Part shown: one piece after another, positions 10,963 to 22,331 of the stretch
Layout: every line of letters starts with the position of its first letter
Position numbering within the stretch: position 1 is the stretch's first letter
Translations under genes and position numbers: made by a program
Origin: Thinopyrum elongatum
Lineage: Eukaryota > Streptophyta > Magnoliopsida > Poales > Poaceae
Assembly: GCA_011799875.1 (NCBI GenBank)
Contig: CM022303.1
Span: 63,886,512-63,950,511, forward strand
DNA: 64,000 bases
Direction of reading: 5' to 3'
Notes under the pieces: generated by a model
The model's input: the letters and a program-made list of their open reading frames with translations, nothing else
Told to the model about the DNA's origin: nothing
Databases searched by the model: none

Positions 10963-11722
10963 CTATTCATTCTCGACATTGTCTATCAATTGCTCTAACA
11001 CATAGTCTTTCTGAGAATACCGAGCTGCTTGCATCACATCGTCGTACACCAAGCTCAGTGGTATTTCCTGGCCGTCCGGACCCACGGGACCAACCCGGGC
11101 CATATGCACCGGGTCGAGCTTGGTGAAGTGGTTTTTTACCATAGCCCACACTTCGCGCGCTCCTTCTCGACAGGCTGAGATCTTCCATAGTTCAAACCTT
11201 CGCCGAGCCCCTTTAAAGAGACCGGCTAGATCGGCTATACTCTCTGCCGGCGCATTAGACGGCCATAACGCCTTCGCCATGCTCTTGAGGGCTTTCCGGG
11301 CCCTCTCATAGGTCTTCGACAGTTCCTTTAACAGGTTCCCGCCATAAGCGCCCACTTCTTCCTCGGGCCGCCCAGTCAAGAGACCTAACACACAGGTGTT
11401 GCACATCATCATTGACACATCAATAACACGGACCAACAGCGCGGTACGATCAACGCTTACCGTATATGCCACCTTTAAGTCGCTGGTTTTCCTCCAAGGC
11501 TTGAACTAGTTGAGTCCTCAAACTATTTATTTCCTCGGCTTGCCATTTATGCTTCACCATGAGCTCATGTTTCTCTTCATGACTTTGCGTAAACACGTGT
11601 TTACCAGCCTCAAGCTCTTTGCGCAACTCGTTTGTGGCCTCTGCGGCTGATTGACGAAAACAGCGTGAACACATAAAATACACCATATACCCTTCCCCGA
11701 GTTGGGATGCGGTTCTTCTCAC
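10963..11722 (-). pseudogene. Antisense gene of the Tat element, C-terminal part
   Basis: Two overlapping minus-strand frames. 11450-11722 has a coiled-coil segment with heptads 'ELRKELEAGKHVF...EINSLRTQLVQALEENQRL'. 10963-11472 is helical and charged ('LKELSKTYERARKALKSMAKALWP', 'FELWKISACREGAREVWAMVKNHF'). This arrangement, a coiled coil then an Ala-rich helical tail, is familiar from the protein annotated in grass genomes as 'putative gypsy-type transposon' encoded opposite to pol. The junction between the frames is either an intron or a frameshift. Its role in the element is unknown. Confidence 0.6.
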
Positions 11723-12974
11723 TTAACGGACTTATCGCTGCTGGGTTCTCGAGCCGCATCCAGTTTGGCCTTGGTATCAACCAACTATTTCCGGCTAGCC
11801 TCAAGCTCCTCGGTCAGTTTTTTGCTTTACTCTCTTGCGGCCTACAAACTCACATCGTTAAAAATCCTTAACTCGGCCATTCCGCCCAAATAAAGGCTTG
11901 GAGGCTAGTTAGTTAGGGAACTTGCTTTAAAGCTATATACCTTCACCTTGGCGACAAATAGGCCGGCAATCCCATCAAGACCTGTCCGCGATGCTCCAAG
12001 GTACGCGTCTACCGAATTAAAAGCATTAAATTCTTGCTCGGTAAAGGCAGCATGGCGCAAAGTCTCCCTCCAGTGGAAATGGGTCATTATGCTCTCAACT
12101 TTGGAATTAGTGACCGAAACATCGTCAGAGTCCGCGGGAGGCACGCCAGCCGCCGCGTGTTCGGAGGGGGCTCCGGCCCGTGCCGAAGACTATGGACCGG
12201 AGTTGCGGTTTGTCGCATTCGGGATGTCTTCGGATTGATGTAGAGACACACGCCTCTGCAAAGTTGAGCAGGCTTTGATAAATAAGTGACAAAGACGATC
12301 CTCGCCGCAATTCTAAAACACGTTACCTCTAGGCAGAGGGGGCAGGTGCGTCCACCCCGGCAGAAGCCTTCTGTTTAGACCTCCCGTCAAGGGTCAAAGC
12401 TGGCACGGTCCCGCTCCTCCCGAGGCGTTTTTACGTGTAGTACGGCGACCCTTGGGAGTAGAAGTTAGCACGTGGGGGGTAGCGCGAGACAAGCGTCCTG
12501 TTCGGGAGGGGTTCTTCTTTTCACTTACTAAGGAAGAGGGAAGAGCCCCAGGGTGATCGGCAGTTACAGCCACCTTGGCGCCGTCAAGGCCCTCCTGATA
12601 GAACACCCCATCTTCAAATTCAGTTGATGTTTCTGGATCATCGTGATACCCCGGATGGCCGTCTCGAGAGTGACTCTTTAGTTGTGGAGGAGGTCAACTA
12701 AAGGACGCAACCTGACGCCTCCACCCCTGTTTATATGACGACCGGTAAAAATTCGGCGTAATCTACAGACTCAAAGTATTGGGTCATGACTTACCCAGTC
12801 CGCCGGATTGTATCCGGAGCAGCCTTCTCGAAAACTCATGTGGGCGAACTCCGCTTCATCTCCCTTGAAGAGATTGTCCAGTATTTTGGCCAGGGTCGCC
12901 TTGTTCTCCGGCCCTTGCCGCTGATCACGTGTCACATCATTGGTCCCGTTATAACACCATAAAGGGTGACCCCG
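11723..12974 (-). pseudogene. Antisense gene of the Tat element, degenerate middle
   Basis: Only short minus-strand fragments are open (for example 12125-12310 and 12394-12606). It lies between the recognisable N-terminal domain and the coiled-coil end, so it should hold the middle exons and introns, but I cannot delimit them. Confidence 0.4.
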
Positions 12975-13739
12975 CTATTGGAGGGGTTGCACGCATCGGG
13001 TAATCGCGATGCCCATAACTTCGATCATGGTCAGCTTACAGCTAGTGAGCAGCCTGATCTTGGCCGACAGTGCATGCACTTTTTCGCTGTCCTGTTGGGA
13101 AGGGCCTCCGGGCCGCCAGTTGTACCGCTTTATGGGCGAATCATTTGAATATTTGGGTAGCCCTTGCCAAATTGGGTCGGTGAGGGGAACATCCTCGATG
13201 TAAAACCACTCTGAAGTCCATCCTTCAGGATCTTTCTGTGGGGTCCCGATTGGGTACCAGGTCCCAGCTATTCGCCATATTTCGGCACCTCCCACCTCAA
13301 ATATAGATCCCTCTCGGAGGTGGGGGACAAGACAAAAATACTTCCTCCACAAGTCAAAGTGGGGCTCGCAACTCAGAAATATCTCGCACAAGGCTACGAA
13401 GCCGGAAATGTGCAATATCGACCCTGGGGTGAGGTTGTGGAGCTGGATCCCATAGAACTCTAATAAACCCCGTAGGAAAGGATGAATGGGAAAGCCCAAA
13501 CCACTTAGGAGGAAGGGCACGAGACACACCCTCTCCTCCTTGTTTGGGGCGGGGGAATTCTCGGCGAGGGCACGACCATCGATGGAGATGAGACCGGCGC
13601 GGAATGGAACAAGATCGGCCAAGGGGAGGAAGCGCTGCGTCTACAGGCGACTCAGCTGGATATGCGAGACCGAGCAGCTCAACCACTCACCTGGGAGCGG
13701 GCCGTGAGGGCGCGAGGAAGAACCTGGGGTGTCGGCCAT
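12975..13739 (-). pseudogene. Antisense gene of the Tat element, N-terminal 'putative gypsy-type transposon' domain (PF04195)
   Basis: The likely start is ATG at 13739-13737 (MADTPGSSSRPHGPLPGEW). TAG at 13643-13641 interrupts it, and it is open again from 13622 to 12975. Domain hallmarks are 'GLGFPIHPFLRGLLEFYGIQ', 'LHNLTPGSILHISGFVALCE', 'FLSCEPHFDLWRKYFCL' and a 'WRIAGTWYPIGTP...WTSEWFYIEDVP' block. This domain is known in grass genomes from genes lying antisense within Ty3/Tat retrotransposons. Downstream the frame runs into a Gln-rich end and is then lost. The nested Athila-type element inserted just upstream (13874). Confidence 0.8.
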
Positions 13740-13873
13740 GGCTTTGGGGAATTTTTTCAGTGTCGTTCTTGGCGAAGGGGAAGATAACTGTTCTCAGTGC
13801 CTTTGGATCTATAAATAAGCGCCTTATCGTGAAGCCGAAAGGTCGGGCGCGTGGAAAGACGGCCTTGTGCTGC

Positions 13874-15471
13874 TGATACGTCTCCAACGTATCTATAATT
13901 TTTTATTGTTCCATGCTGTTATATTATCATTCTTGGATGTTTTACAATCATTTTATAGCAACTTTATATCATTTTTGGGACTAACCTATTGACATAGTGC
14001 CCAGTGTCAGTTGCTGTTTTCTGCTTGTTTTTTACTTCACATGAAATCAATACCAAATGGAGTCCAAACGCAGCGAAACTTTTTTGAGATTTTTTCTGGA
14101 CCAGAAGACATCGAGTGGGCCACAGAAGAACCGAAGAGGGGGCCCGAGGTGAGCACAAGACACCAGGGCGCGCCTGGCCCCCCAGGCGCGCCCTGGTGGG
14201 TTGTGCCCATCTCGAAGACCTCCCGCACCGCCTCTTTGCTCTATAAATACCCCAATATTCCAGAAACCCTAGGGGAGTCGACGAAAATCAATTCCAGCCG
14301 CCGCAAGTTCCAGAAACACCAGATCCAATCAAGACACCATCACGGAGGGGTTCATCATCCTCATTGGTGCCTCTCCGATGATGCGTGAGTAGTTCATTGT
14401 AGACCTACGGGTCCGTAGTTAGTAGCTAGATGGCTTCCTCTCTCTCGTTTGATTCTCATTACAATGGTCTCTTCGAGATCTATTTGATGTAACTCTTTTT
14501 GCGGTGTGTTTGTTGGGATCCGATGAACTTTGAGTTTATGATCAGATCTATGTTTTTATTCTTGAAAGTTATTTGAGTCTTCTTTGATCTCCTATATGCA
14601 TGATTGCTTATAGCCTCGTATTTCTTCTCCGATATTTGGGTTTTGTTTGGCCAACTTGATCTATTTATCTTGCAATGGGAAGAGGTGCTTTGTGATGGTT
14701 TCGATCTTACGGTGCTTGATCCCAGTGACAGAAGGGGAACCGACACGTATGTATCGTTGCCATTAAGGATAACAAGATGGGGTCTATTTCTACATAAATA
14801 GATCTTGTCTACATCATGTCATCTTTCTTATTGCATTATTCCATTTTTTCATGAACTTAATACACTAGATGCATGCCGGATAGCGGTCGATGTGTGGAGT
14901 AATAGTACTAGATGCAGGCAGGAGTCGGTCTACTAATCTTGGATGTGATGCCTATATAATGATCATTGCCTGGATATCATCATGAGTATTTGAAGTTCTA
15001 TCAATTGCCCAACAGTAATTTATTTATCCACCGTTTGCTATTTTCTCGAGAGAAGCCACTAGTGAAACCTACGGCCCCCGGGTCTCGTCTTTAATATATT
15101 TGCCTTCAAGATCTATTTTGCTATTCACCTTTTTATTTATTTGCAACTTTTATTTTCAGATCTATTAATCCAAAAACCCAAAAATACCTCGCTGAATTTT
15201 ATTTGCTTTTATTTGCATCTTTCAATCTACTACAATTTTATCCCGTCAATCTACAATTTCTGGCACCGTTACCCGAAAGGGATTGACAACCCCTTTAACA
15301 CGTCGGGTTGCAAGTATTTGTTCTTTGTGTGCAGGAGCTGTTTACGTGGTGTTGTGTGGTTTTCCGACTGGTTCGATAACCTTGGTCTCATCACTGAGGG
15401 AAATACCTACTGTTGCTGTGCTGCATCATCCCTTCCTCTTTGGGGAAATACCGACGTAGTTCAAGCAAACA
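13874..15471 (+). repeat. 5' LTR of the non-autonomous element
   Basis: Starts TGATACGTCTCCAACGTATC and ends TTCAAGCAAACA. Contains a TATA box CTATAAATAC at 14241-14250, conserved in the 3' LTR (19372-19381) and in the fragment at ~850. Confidence 0.92.
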
Positions 15472-15485
15472 ACAAAAGGAATTTC

Positions 15486-15503
15486 TGGCGCCGTTGCCGG
15501 GGA
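15486..15503 (+). other. Primer binding site, tRNA-Asp type
   Basis: TGGCGCCGTTGCCGGGGA, 14 bases after the 5' LTR. This is the sequence complementary to the 3' end of plant tRNA-Asp and is the usual primer site of Athila-group Ty3 elements. Confidence 0.8.
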
Positions 15504-15725
15504 GACATCATCAACATCTACCAGGTTCCTAATCACAAATCTCATCTCCTTGCAATTTACATTATTTGCCATTTGCCTCTCGTTTTCATCTCCCCCACTT
15601 CACAACATTTGCCGTTTTATTCGCCCTCTTTTTCGTTCGCCTTTTTCCCGTCAGATCTCATGTGTGCTTGTGTTGCCTTGTGCCTTCTATTTGCTTGCAT
15701 CTTCGCTTGCTAAAAATCTATTGTT

Positions 15726-16565
15726 ATGGATCCTCATCCACTTGCTAATCTTTTCAAAAGATCCAATTATGATGAACCAATTGCTAGTGAATTGAGTTCA
15801 CTAGATTGTCTTTATGAAGTTTTGCTTGAGATATATGAATCTGAAAATTGTGATGAAGTGTTAAACGAAGGAATTTATAAAGTGGTTCATGATAGCTCCT
15901 TGAATGAAAAGCATGATTGCAATGATGTTATTATAAATTCTATTAATAACAATTGTGCTAATAATATGCAAAACTCCAAGCTTGGGGATGTTAATTTTGC
16001 TATGTCCATTACTTATTGCAATGATCATGATTGGGGTGATTCTTCTTGTGATGTTGAAAATTTATTTAAGCCTCATGATGAATATGTTTGCGATAATATT
16101 GAAAGTGGGTTTGGTAGAGTGTCAACTCTAGGTAATAATGATCCCACTACTTTGGAGAATGATCAATCTTATGAACTTTTTGATAAAAGTCGGCTTGGAG
16201 AGGTCGTGACTTTATTTGATGATAATCCCACTATTTTGGAAGAGTGTCAACTTTGCATGCTTGTGGATCATGAAGAGAATACTTTATGTGATAGTTATAT
16301 TGTTGAATTTGATTATGATCCTACATGTAATTATTATGACAGAGGAAAATATGGTTGTAGAAATTTTCATGTTACTAAATTACCTCTCGTTATGCTGAGA
16401 TCATCAATGTTTTATTACTCCTCTTTGCATATGTTAGATGTTTCTTGCCTTGATAATTTGTGTGCTTATAAAATTCCTATGCATAGGAAGTATGTTAGAC
16501 TTAATTGTGTTTCTCATATATATCATGATGCTCTCTTTGTGTTTCAATTCTTATCTTTCGTGTGA
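15726..16565 (+). CDS. Orphan ORF of the non-autonomous LTR element (279 residues)
   Basis: I recognise no known domain. The protein is acidic and rich in Asn, Asp and Cys, starting MDPHPLANLFKRSNYDEPIA. It has several 'D-N-P-T-x-L-E' type repeats (NNDPTTLENDQSYELFD, DDNPTILEECQLCML), which suggests internal duplication, and no membrane segment or zinc knuckle. It is open over 840 bp in AT-rich DNA where chance stops would be frequent, and it begins about 220 bases after the primer site, the place of gag. It may therefore be a diverged or replaced gag, or a packaging-related protein. Whether it is expressed is unknown. Confidence 0.55.
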   Translation: MDPHPLANLFKRSNYDEPIASELSSLDCLYEVLLEIYESENCDEVLNEGIYKVVHDSSLNEKHDCNDVIINSINNNCANNMQNSKLGDVNFAMSITYCNDHDWGDSSCDVENLFKPHDEYVCDNIESGFGRVSTLGNNDPTTLENDQSYELFDKSRLGEVVTLFDDNPTILEECQLCMLVDHEENTLCDSYIVEFDYDPTCNYYDRGKYGCRNFHVTKLPLVMLRSSMFYYSSLHMLDVSCLDNLCAYKIPMHRKYVRLNCVSHIYHDALFVFQFLSFV

Positions 16566-19002
16566 GCATCAATAAAATCTTATGCCTAGCAAAGGGCGTA
16601 AAACGATAGCGCTCGTTGGGAGGCAGCCCAACTTGTATCTTTTATCTTTTTGGTTTTCTTGCTGTTTTCAATAAAATACCCAATTATGCCTCTGTTTAGA
16701 TGTGTTTTTTTGGTCTAAGTTAGTGTTTGTGCCAAGCAAAGCCTTTGGGATAATTTGGGTGATAGTTGATTTGATCTTGTTGGAAAACAGAAACTTTTGT
16801 GTCCAGTAAAACAATTTTGAAAAATCACAGAAGCTTCGAAAAAATCTGAAGTTTTTACACAAGATTGATATACAAATTTACTCTGTGATCCTAATTTTTC
16901 AGAATTTTTTGAGTTACAGAAGTATTCGAAATATTCATATTGCTACAGACTGTTCTGTTTTTGACAGATTCTGTTTTCTTTGCATTGCGTGCTTGTTTTG
17001 ATGATTCTATGGTTTCCTTTGAAGAGTTTTTGCCATAGAAAAGTTGGAATACAGTAGATATAATGCAAAAATAAAATATGAATGGGTTTGCAACAGTACT
17101 TATAGTAGTGATTTGCTTTCGTATACTAACGGATCTCACGAAGGTTTTGTTGAGTTTTGTGTGATTGAAGTTTTCAAGTTTTGAGTGAAATCGCGATGGA
17201 TGAAGGAATAAGGATTAGTAAAAGGCTAAGCTTGGGGATGCCCGAGGCACCCCAAGATAATATTCAAGAAGTATCAAGCAACTAAGCTTGGGGATGACCA
17301 CGAGTGGCATCCCCTCTTTCTTCTAACGACCATCGGTATTTTACTTGGAGCTATATTTTTATTCGTCACATATCATGAGTTTTGCTTGGAGTGTCTTGTA
17401 TGATATGAGTATTTGCTTGTTTTGCTTTTTATTTTTAGTCATGAATCCCTGCTGGACACACCTATTTGAGAGAGCCAAAATTATGCTATGACTTGTTAGA
17501 ATTGCTATCTATGCTTCACTTAAATCTTTATGAGCTATGGAATTGCTCCAGTGCTTCACTTATATCTTTTTGAGCACGGTGTGCTTTAGTATTTTTAAGA
17601 AATTCTCTCTTGCTTCACTTAAATTATTTTGAGAGAAGGAAATTTTTATGCTCATGTTCTTCACTTAGATTTGTTTGAGCTCTTAAAAGCAACATATGAA
17701 ACTAGTCCCAAAGTGATAGATATCCAAGTAAGATATAATAAAAACTTTCATGAAGATCATTGGAAAAAATAAACTTGATTCTTAGTAATAGTTTTGAGAT
17801 ATGATGATAGTGATATGTGAGTCATGTTGATGAGTAATTATGCTTTAGTAAGAATATTGGTGTTAAGGTTTATGGTTCCCTATGCAAGCACGAAAGTCAA
17901 TAGTTATGCAATGAAATTATATCGTACTTGTGGTGCATTATTCGGTGTTACTTATGCTTAATGCTTGCTGACGAGATTTTTCGTTTCTTGGTTGGACGCT
18001 TCTCAATCTTTTTGCTAGCCTTCATTTGCACTAAGTATGATCACTACCTGTGCATCCAAAACCCTTTAAACCAGTTTTGCCATATGGGTCCACTGTACCT
18101 ACCTATATGCGGTATTTCCGTGCCGTTCTAAGAAAATTTGTATGTGCCATCTCTAATTGTCAAAATAAATTTCTCTTTTGTGTGCTCGTACCGCTCGCGA
18201 GGCGGTGAGGGGTGGCTAATATTTTTCCATGCTAGATGTCTTATTCTCACAATGAGTGTTTATCCACTTGTCATTGCACGAGAATACGGCAAAGGTATTA
18301 GGGATGCCCAGTCGCGAAATAAAAAATGAATTTACTTTATGTTGTCAAATAATAAATTCCTTGGAAAGTGTTGGTATGGAGGGCACCCGTGGATACGGAT
18401 AGCCATGGAAAGTGAAAGTATGGTGGAAAAAGGAATGAACTTTAATTTCTGTTTGGGAACCGCCTATGATATATCTAGCATGGAAAGTATTGGAAACAAT
18501 AAGTCATTTTCATTGGTTGGAAAAGTATGCCTCTCAAAATGTTTTTATCTCTCAATTTAAGCTTTGAGCTCTGGCACCTCTACAAATCCCTACTTCCCTC
18601 CGCGAAGGGCCTTTCTTTTAGTTTATGTAATTTTTGTTTTTACTTGAGTCTCATCTTCTCTTATAAAGCACCAACTAAGGGGCACTATGATCGTATGTGA
18701 GCATTGGGTGTAGCTAATATTCGAGTGTGTTTCATGAATGGATCAATGTTTGAGCATAATGGGCTAGGGATAACTTGCTTTAGTGTTGATATTTTCAAAG
18801 ACATGGTTGCTTGTTGATATGCTTGAGTATTAAAGTCCTCATGTCAAAACTAGACAATTGCTTTGAACCATATAAAAGTCCAAATGTCCATGCTACAAAG
18901 AAAAGATTATGTGATGAACATGTTAGGCAGCATTCCACATCAAAAATTCTGTTTTTATCATTTACCTAGTTGAGGACGAGCAGGAATTAAGCTTGGGGAT
19001 GC
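16566..19002 (+). other. Non-coding internal region of the non-autonomous element
   Basis: AT-rich, no supported ORF. Contains repeats of the phrase AAGCTTGGGGATG (17228-17240, 17284-17296, 18989-19001; another lies inside the ORF at 15978-15990). The last copy abuts the 3' LTR, so it is probably part of the polypurine-tract region. It also has near-tandem phrases 'TGCTTCACTTAAATCTTTTTGAGC' around 17510-17680. Confidence 0.6.
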
Positions 19003-20601
19003 TGATACGTGTCCAACGTATCTATAATTTTTTATTGTTCCATGCTGTTATATTATCATTCTTGGATGTTTTACAATCATTTTATAGCAACTTTATATCA
19101 TTTTTTGGGAATAACCTATTGACATAGTGCCCAGTGCCGGTTGTTGTTTTCTCCTTGTTTTTTACTTCGCAGGAAATCAATACCAAACAGAGTCCAAATG
19201 CAATGAAACTTTTTGGAGATTTTTTTTGGGACCAGAAGACATCCAGTGGGCCAAAGAAGTACCGAAGAGGGGGCCCGAGGTGAGCACAAGACACCAGGGC
19301 ACGCATGGCCCCCCAAGCGCGCCCTGGTGGGTTGTGCCCATCTCGGAGACCTCCCGCACCGCCTCTTTGCTCTATAAATACCCCAATATTCCAGAAACCC
19401 TAGGGAAGTCGACGGAAATCAATTCTAGCCGCCGCAAGCTCCAGAAACACCAGATCCAATCTAGACACCATCACGGAGGGGTTCATCATCCTCATTGGTG
19501 CCTCTCCGTTGATGCGTGAGTAGTTCATTGTAGACCTACGGGTCCGTAGTTAGTAGCTAGATGGCTTCCTCTCTCTCGTTTGATTCTCAATACAATGGTC
19601 TCTTGGTGATCTATTTGATGTAACTCTTTTTGCGGTGTGTTTGTTGGTATCCGATGAACTTTGTGTTTATGATCAGATCTATGTTTTTATCCATGAAAGT
19701 TATTTGAGTCTTCTTTGATCTCTTATATCATGATTGCTTATAGCCTTGTATTTCTTCTCTGATATTTGGGTTTTGTTTGACCAACTTGATCTATTTATCT
19801 TGCAATGGGAAGAGGTGCTTTGTGATGGGTTCGATCTTACGGTGCTTGATCCCAATGACAGAAGGGGAACCAACACGTATGTATCGTTGCCATTAAGGAT
19901 AACAAGATGGGGTCTGTTTCTACATAAATAGATCTTGTCTACATCATGTCATCATTCTTATTGCATTATTCCATTTTTCCATGAACTTAATACACTAGAT
20001 GCATGCCGGATAGCGGTCGATGTGTGGAGTAATAGTAGTAGATGTAGGCAGGAGTCGGTCTACAAATCTTCGACGTGATGCCTATATAATGATCATTGCC
20101 TGGATATCGTCATGTGTATTTGAAGTTCTATCAATTGCCCAACAGTAATTTATTTATCCATCGTTTGCTAATTTCTCGAGAGAAGCCACTAGTGAAACCT
20201 ACGGCCCCTGGGTCTCTTCTTTAATATATTTGCCTTCAAGATCTATTTTGCTATTCGCCTTTTTATTTATTTGCAACTTTTATTTTTAGATCTATTAATC
20301 AAAAAACCGAAAAATACCTCGCTGAATTTTATTGGCTTTTATTTGCATCTTTCAATCTACTACAATTTTATCCGGTCACTCTACAATTTCTGGCACCGTT
20401 ACCCGAAAGGGATTGACAACCCCTTTAACACGTCGAGTTGCAAGTATTTGTTCTTTGTGTGCAGGAGCTGTTTACGTGGTGTTGCGTGGTTCCCCTACTG
20501 GTTCGATAACCTTGGTCTCATCACTGAGGGAAGTACCTACCGTTGCTGTGCTGCATCATCCCTTCCTCTTTGGTGAAATACCGATATAGTTCAAGCAAAC
20601 A
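19003..20601 (+). repeat. 3' LTR of the non-autonomous element
   Basis: Aligns along its whole length with 13874-15471, with scattered single-base differences. Ends GTTCAAGCAAACA before TCTGC. Confidence 0.92.
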
Positions 20602-20857
20602 TCTGCTGCACGCCCTCTGGAAAGGTGTGCGAAGCCCTTGCCCCGAGGAGTGGCATTAAACTCTGATAATCCCACCTCAATCTCGAGATGTCTTCGGATC
20701 CTTGAATCTTGAGACTGTCTGGACCCAAGTGCATTAGAGCGACTCCCGGATAATGTTCGGCAACACTAACACGGCTTCAAACGGAATGAAGGAACTCGTT
20801 TCGCAAGCCGATGATGATGTGAAGATCCCTGGCGTTGGAGGCAAGTTCAGGGGCTAC
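20602..20857 (+). other. Remaining 3' internal part of the Tat element with polypurine tract
   Basis: Continues the Tat element interrupted at 13873. It ends 'GGAGGCAAGTTCAGGGGCTAC' (20837-20857) directly before the 3' LTR, the expected polypurine-tract position. Non-coding. Confidence 0.7.
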
Positions 20858-21308
20858 TGAGGGAGTCATGGAATAAGGTGTCCTCGGGGCGACGTCCCAT
20901 TTTACGTGGGCCGGATTGGTGGAGCCATGTGGTGACCAGAGACTTGTGAAGCCATGGTGTGCCCTCCAAGTTAAGGGTGGATGAGATCCCTTTCCCTCTT
21001 GTTGTAATCTATCTTCGGTAAACCCTAGCCCTATCGTTGTCTATATAAACCGAGGGTTGTAGTCATTAGGGTTAGAGCTATATTCATCACCTCATAGCCT
21101 AGGGTTTAGCTCATGCTGATCTTGAGGTAGATCTACTCTGTAAACTCCATCATATATTCAATAAAATCAAGCAGGACATTGTGTTTTAGCTCTTCTAGAG
21201 GGCCCGAACCTGGGTAAACATTGTGTTCGTCGTCCCCTGTTCTCCATTGATCCTAGATCCACAGCTCGGGACCCCCTCCCCCGAGGTCTGCTGGTTTTGA
21301 CACCGACG
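20858..21308 (+). repeat. 3' LTR of the Tat element
   Basis: Same 451-bp length as the 5' LTR. The terminal dinucleotide is CG instead of CA, one of the accumulated changes; the boundary is fixed by the target duplication ACGAC at 21309-21313. Confidence 0.93.
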
Positions 21309-22331
21309 ACGACTTTGCAGATGACGCAAGGAACGTATGGTTTGGTCTAAGTGCAGATGGCATTAATCCTTTTGGGGAGCAGAGCAGCAATCATAGCACC
21401 TGGCCAATGACTCTATGTATCTATAACCTTCCTCCTTGGTTGTGCATGAAGTGGAAGTTCATTATGATGCCAGTGCTCATCGAAGGACCTAAGCAACCCG
21501 GCAACGACATTGATGTGTACCTAAGGCCATTAGTTGAAGAACTCTTACAGCTGTGGAATGAAAAAGGTGTACGTGCGTGGGATGAGCACAAAGAGGAGGC
21601 ATTTGACCTACATGCGTTGCTGTTTGTAACCATCAATGATTGGCCTGCTCTCAGTAACCTTTCAGGACAGACAAACAAGGGATACTACGCATGCACGCAC
21701 TATTTAGATGATACCGACAGTCTATATTTGGATAAATGTAAGAAGAATGTGTACCTGGGACATCATCGATTTCTTTCGAGCAGGCATCCCGTAAGAAAGA
21801 AAGGCAAGCATTTCAAAGGTGAGGCACATCACCGGAAGAAGCCTCGCCACCGTGCCGGTGATGATGTACTTGATATGGTCACGGATTTAAAAGTAATCTT
21901 TGGAAAGGGTCCTGGTGGACAATCTGTTCCGAATGACGTTGACGGATGCGTACCCATGTGGAACAAGAAATCTATATTTTGGGACCTACCCTATTGGAAA
22001 GACCTAGAGGTCCGCTCTACAATCAACGTGATGCACGTGACGAAGAATCTTTGCGTGAACCTTCTAGGCTTCTTGGGCGTGTATGGGAATACAAAAGATA
22101 CACCGGAGGCACGGAAGGACCAGCAACGCATGCACGGAAAAGACGGCATACATCAGGGTCATGCCAACTATGCTCTTACCAAAGAAGAGAAGGAAATCTT
22201 CTTTGAATGCCGGCTCATTAGGAAGGTCCCGTCTGGCTTCTCACCGAATATAAAGGGAATAATAAATATGGCAGAGAAAAAGTTCTAGAACCTAAAGTCT
22301 CATGACTGCCATGTGATTATGATGCAACTAC
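21309..22331 (+). pseudogene. CACTA C1 transposase, Transposase_21 core segment
   Basis: Resumes the frame cut at 4348: 'DDFADDARNVWFGLSADGIN', 'NHSTWPMTLCIYNLPPWLCM', 'IEGPKQPGNDIDVYLRPLVE', 'GYYACTHYLDDTDSLYL', 'GHHRFLSSRHPVRKK', 'SIFWDLPYWKDLEVRSTINV' and 'NVMHVTKNLCVNLLGFL'. These are the collinear conserved blocks of the Transposase_21 (En/Spm Tnp2) family, including the Asp-containing 'CTHYLDDT' region. TAG at 22286-22288 (after NMAEKKF) interrupts it. The frame continues 'NLKSHDCHVIMMQLL' to the insertion of C2 at 22332. Confidence 0.9.

Larger units (their letters stand above)
13874..20601 (+). mobile_element. Non-autonomous LTR retrotransposon, Athila-type PBS, nested in the Tat element
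   Basis: LTRs 13874-15471 and 19003-20601 (1598 and 1599 bp), both TGATACGT...AAACA. A tRNA-Asp-type primer site follows the 5' LTR. Only one ORF (279 residues) is present, with no RT, integrase or protease, so it must rely on another element for mobilisation. The flanks GCTGC (13869-13873) and TCTGC (20602-20606) are a 4/5 match, an imperfect target duplication. Joining the flanks restores the Tat element between its antisense gene and 3' LTR. I recognise the LTR start as a very common wheat family, sometimes named Sumaya/Sumana; that name is tentative. Confidence 0.88.
4349..21308 (+). mobile_element. Ty3/gypsy LTR retrotransposon, Tat lineage (Fatima-like), with a nested insertion
   Basis: Two 451-bp LTRs (4349-4799, 20858-21308) flank gag, protease, RT, two RNase H domains and integrase on the plus strand and an antisense gene on the minus strand. 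Target duplication ACGAC is seen at 4344-4348 and 21309-21313. Without the 6.7-kb element at 13874-20601 its length is about 10.2 kb. The extra RNase H and the antisense ORF downstream of pol are characteristic of the Tat/Retand group. The name 'Fatima-like' rests on my memory of the LTR start TGAGGGAGTC and is tentative. All coding regions are broken; 12 differences occur in the first ~110 LTR bases, so it is an old copy. Confidence 0.9.

Noticed and set aside
15486..15503. Possible tRNA gene fragment
   Set aside because: It is an 18-base primer binding site next to an LTR; no cloverleaf can be formed. The same applies to 50436-50451.
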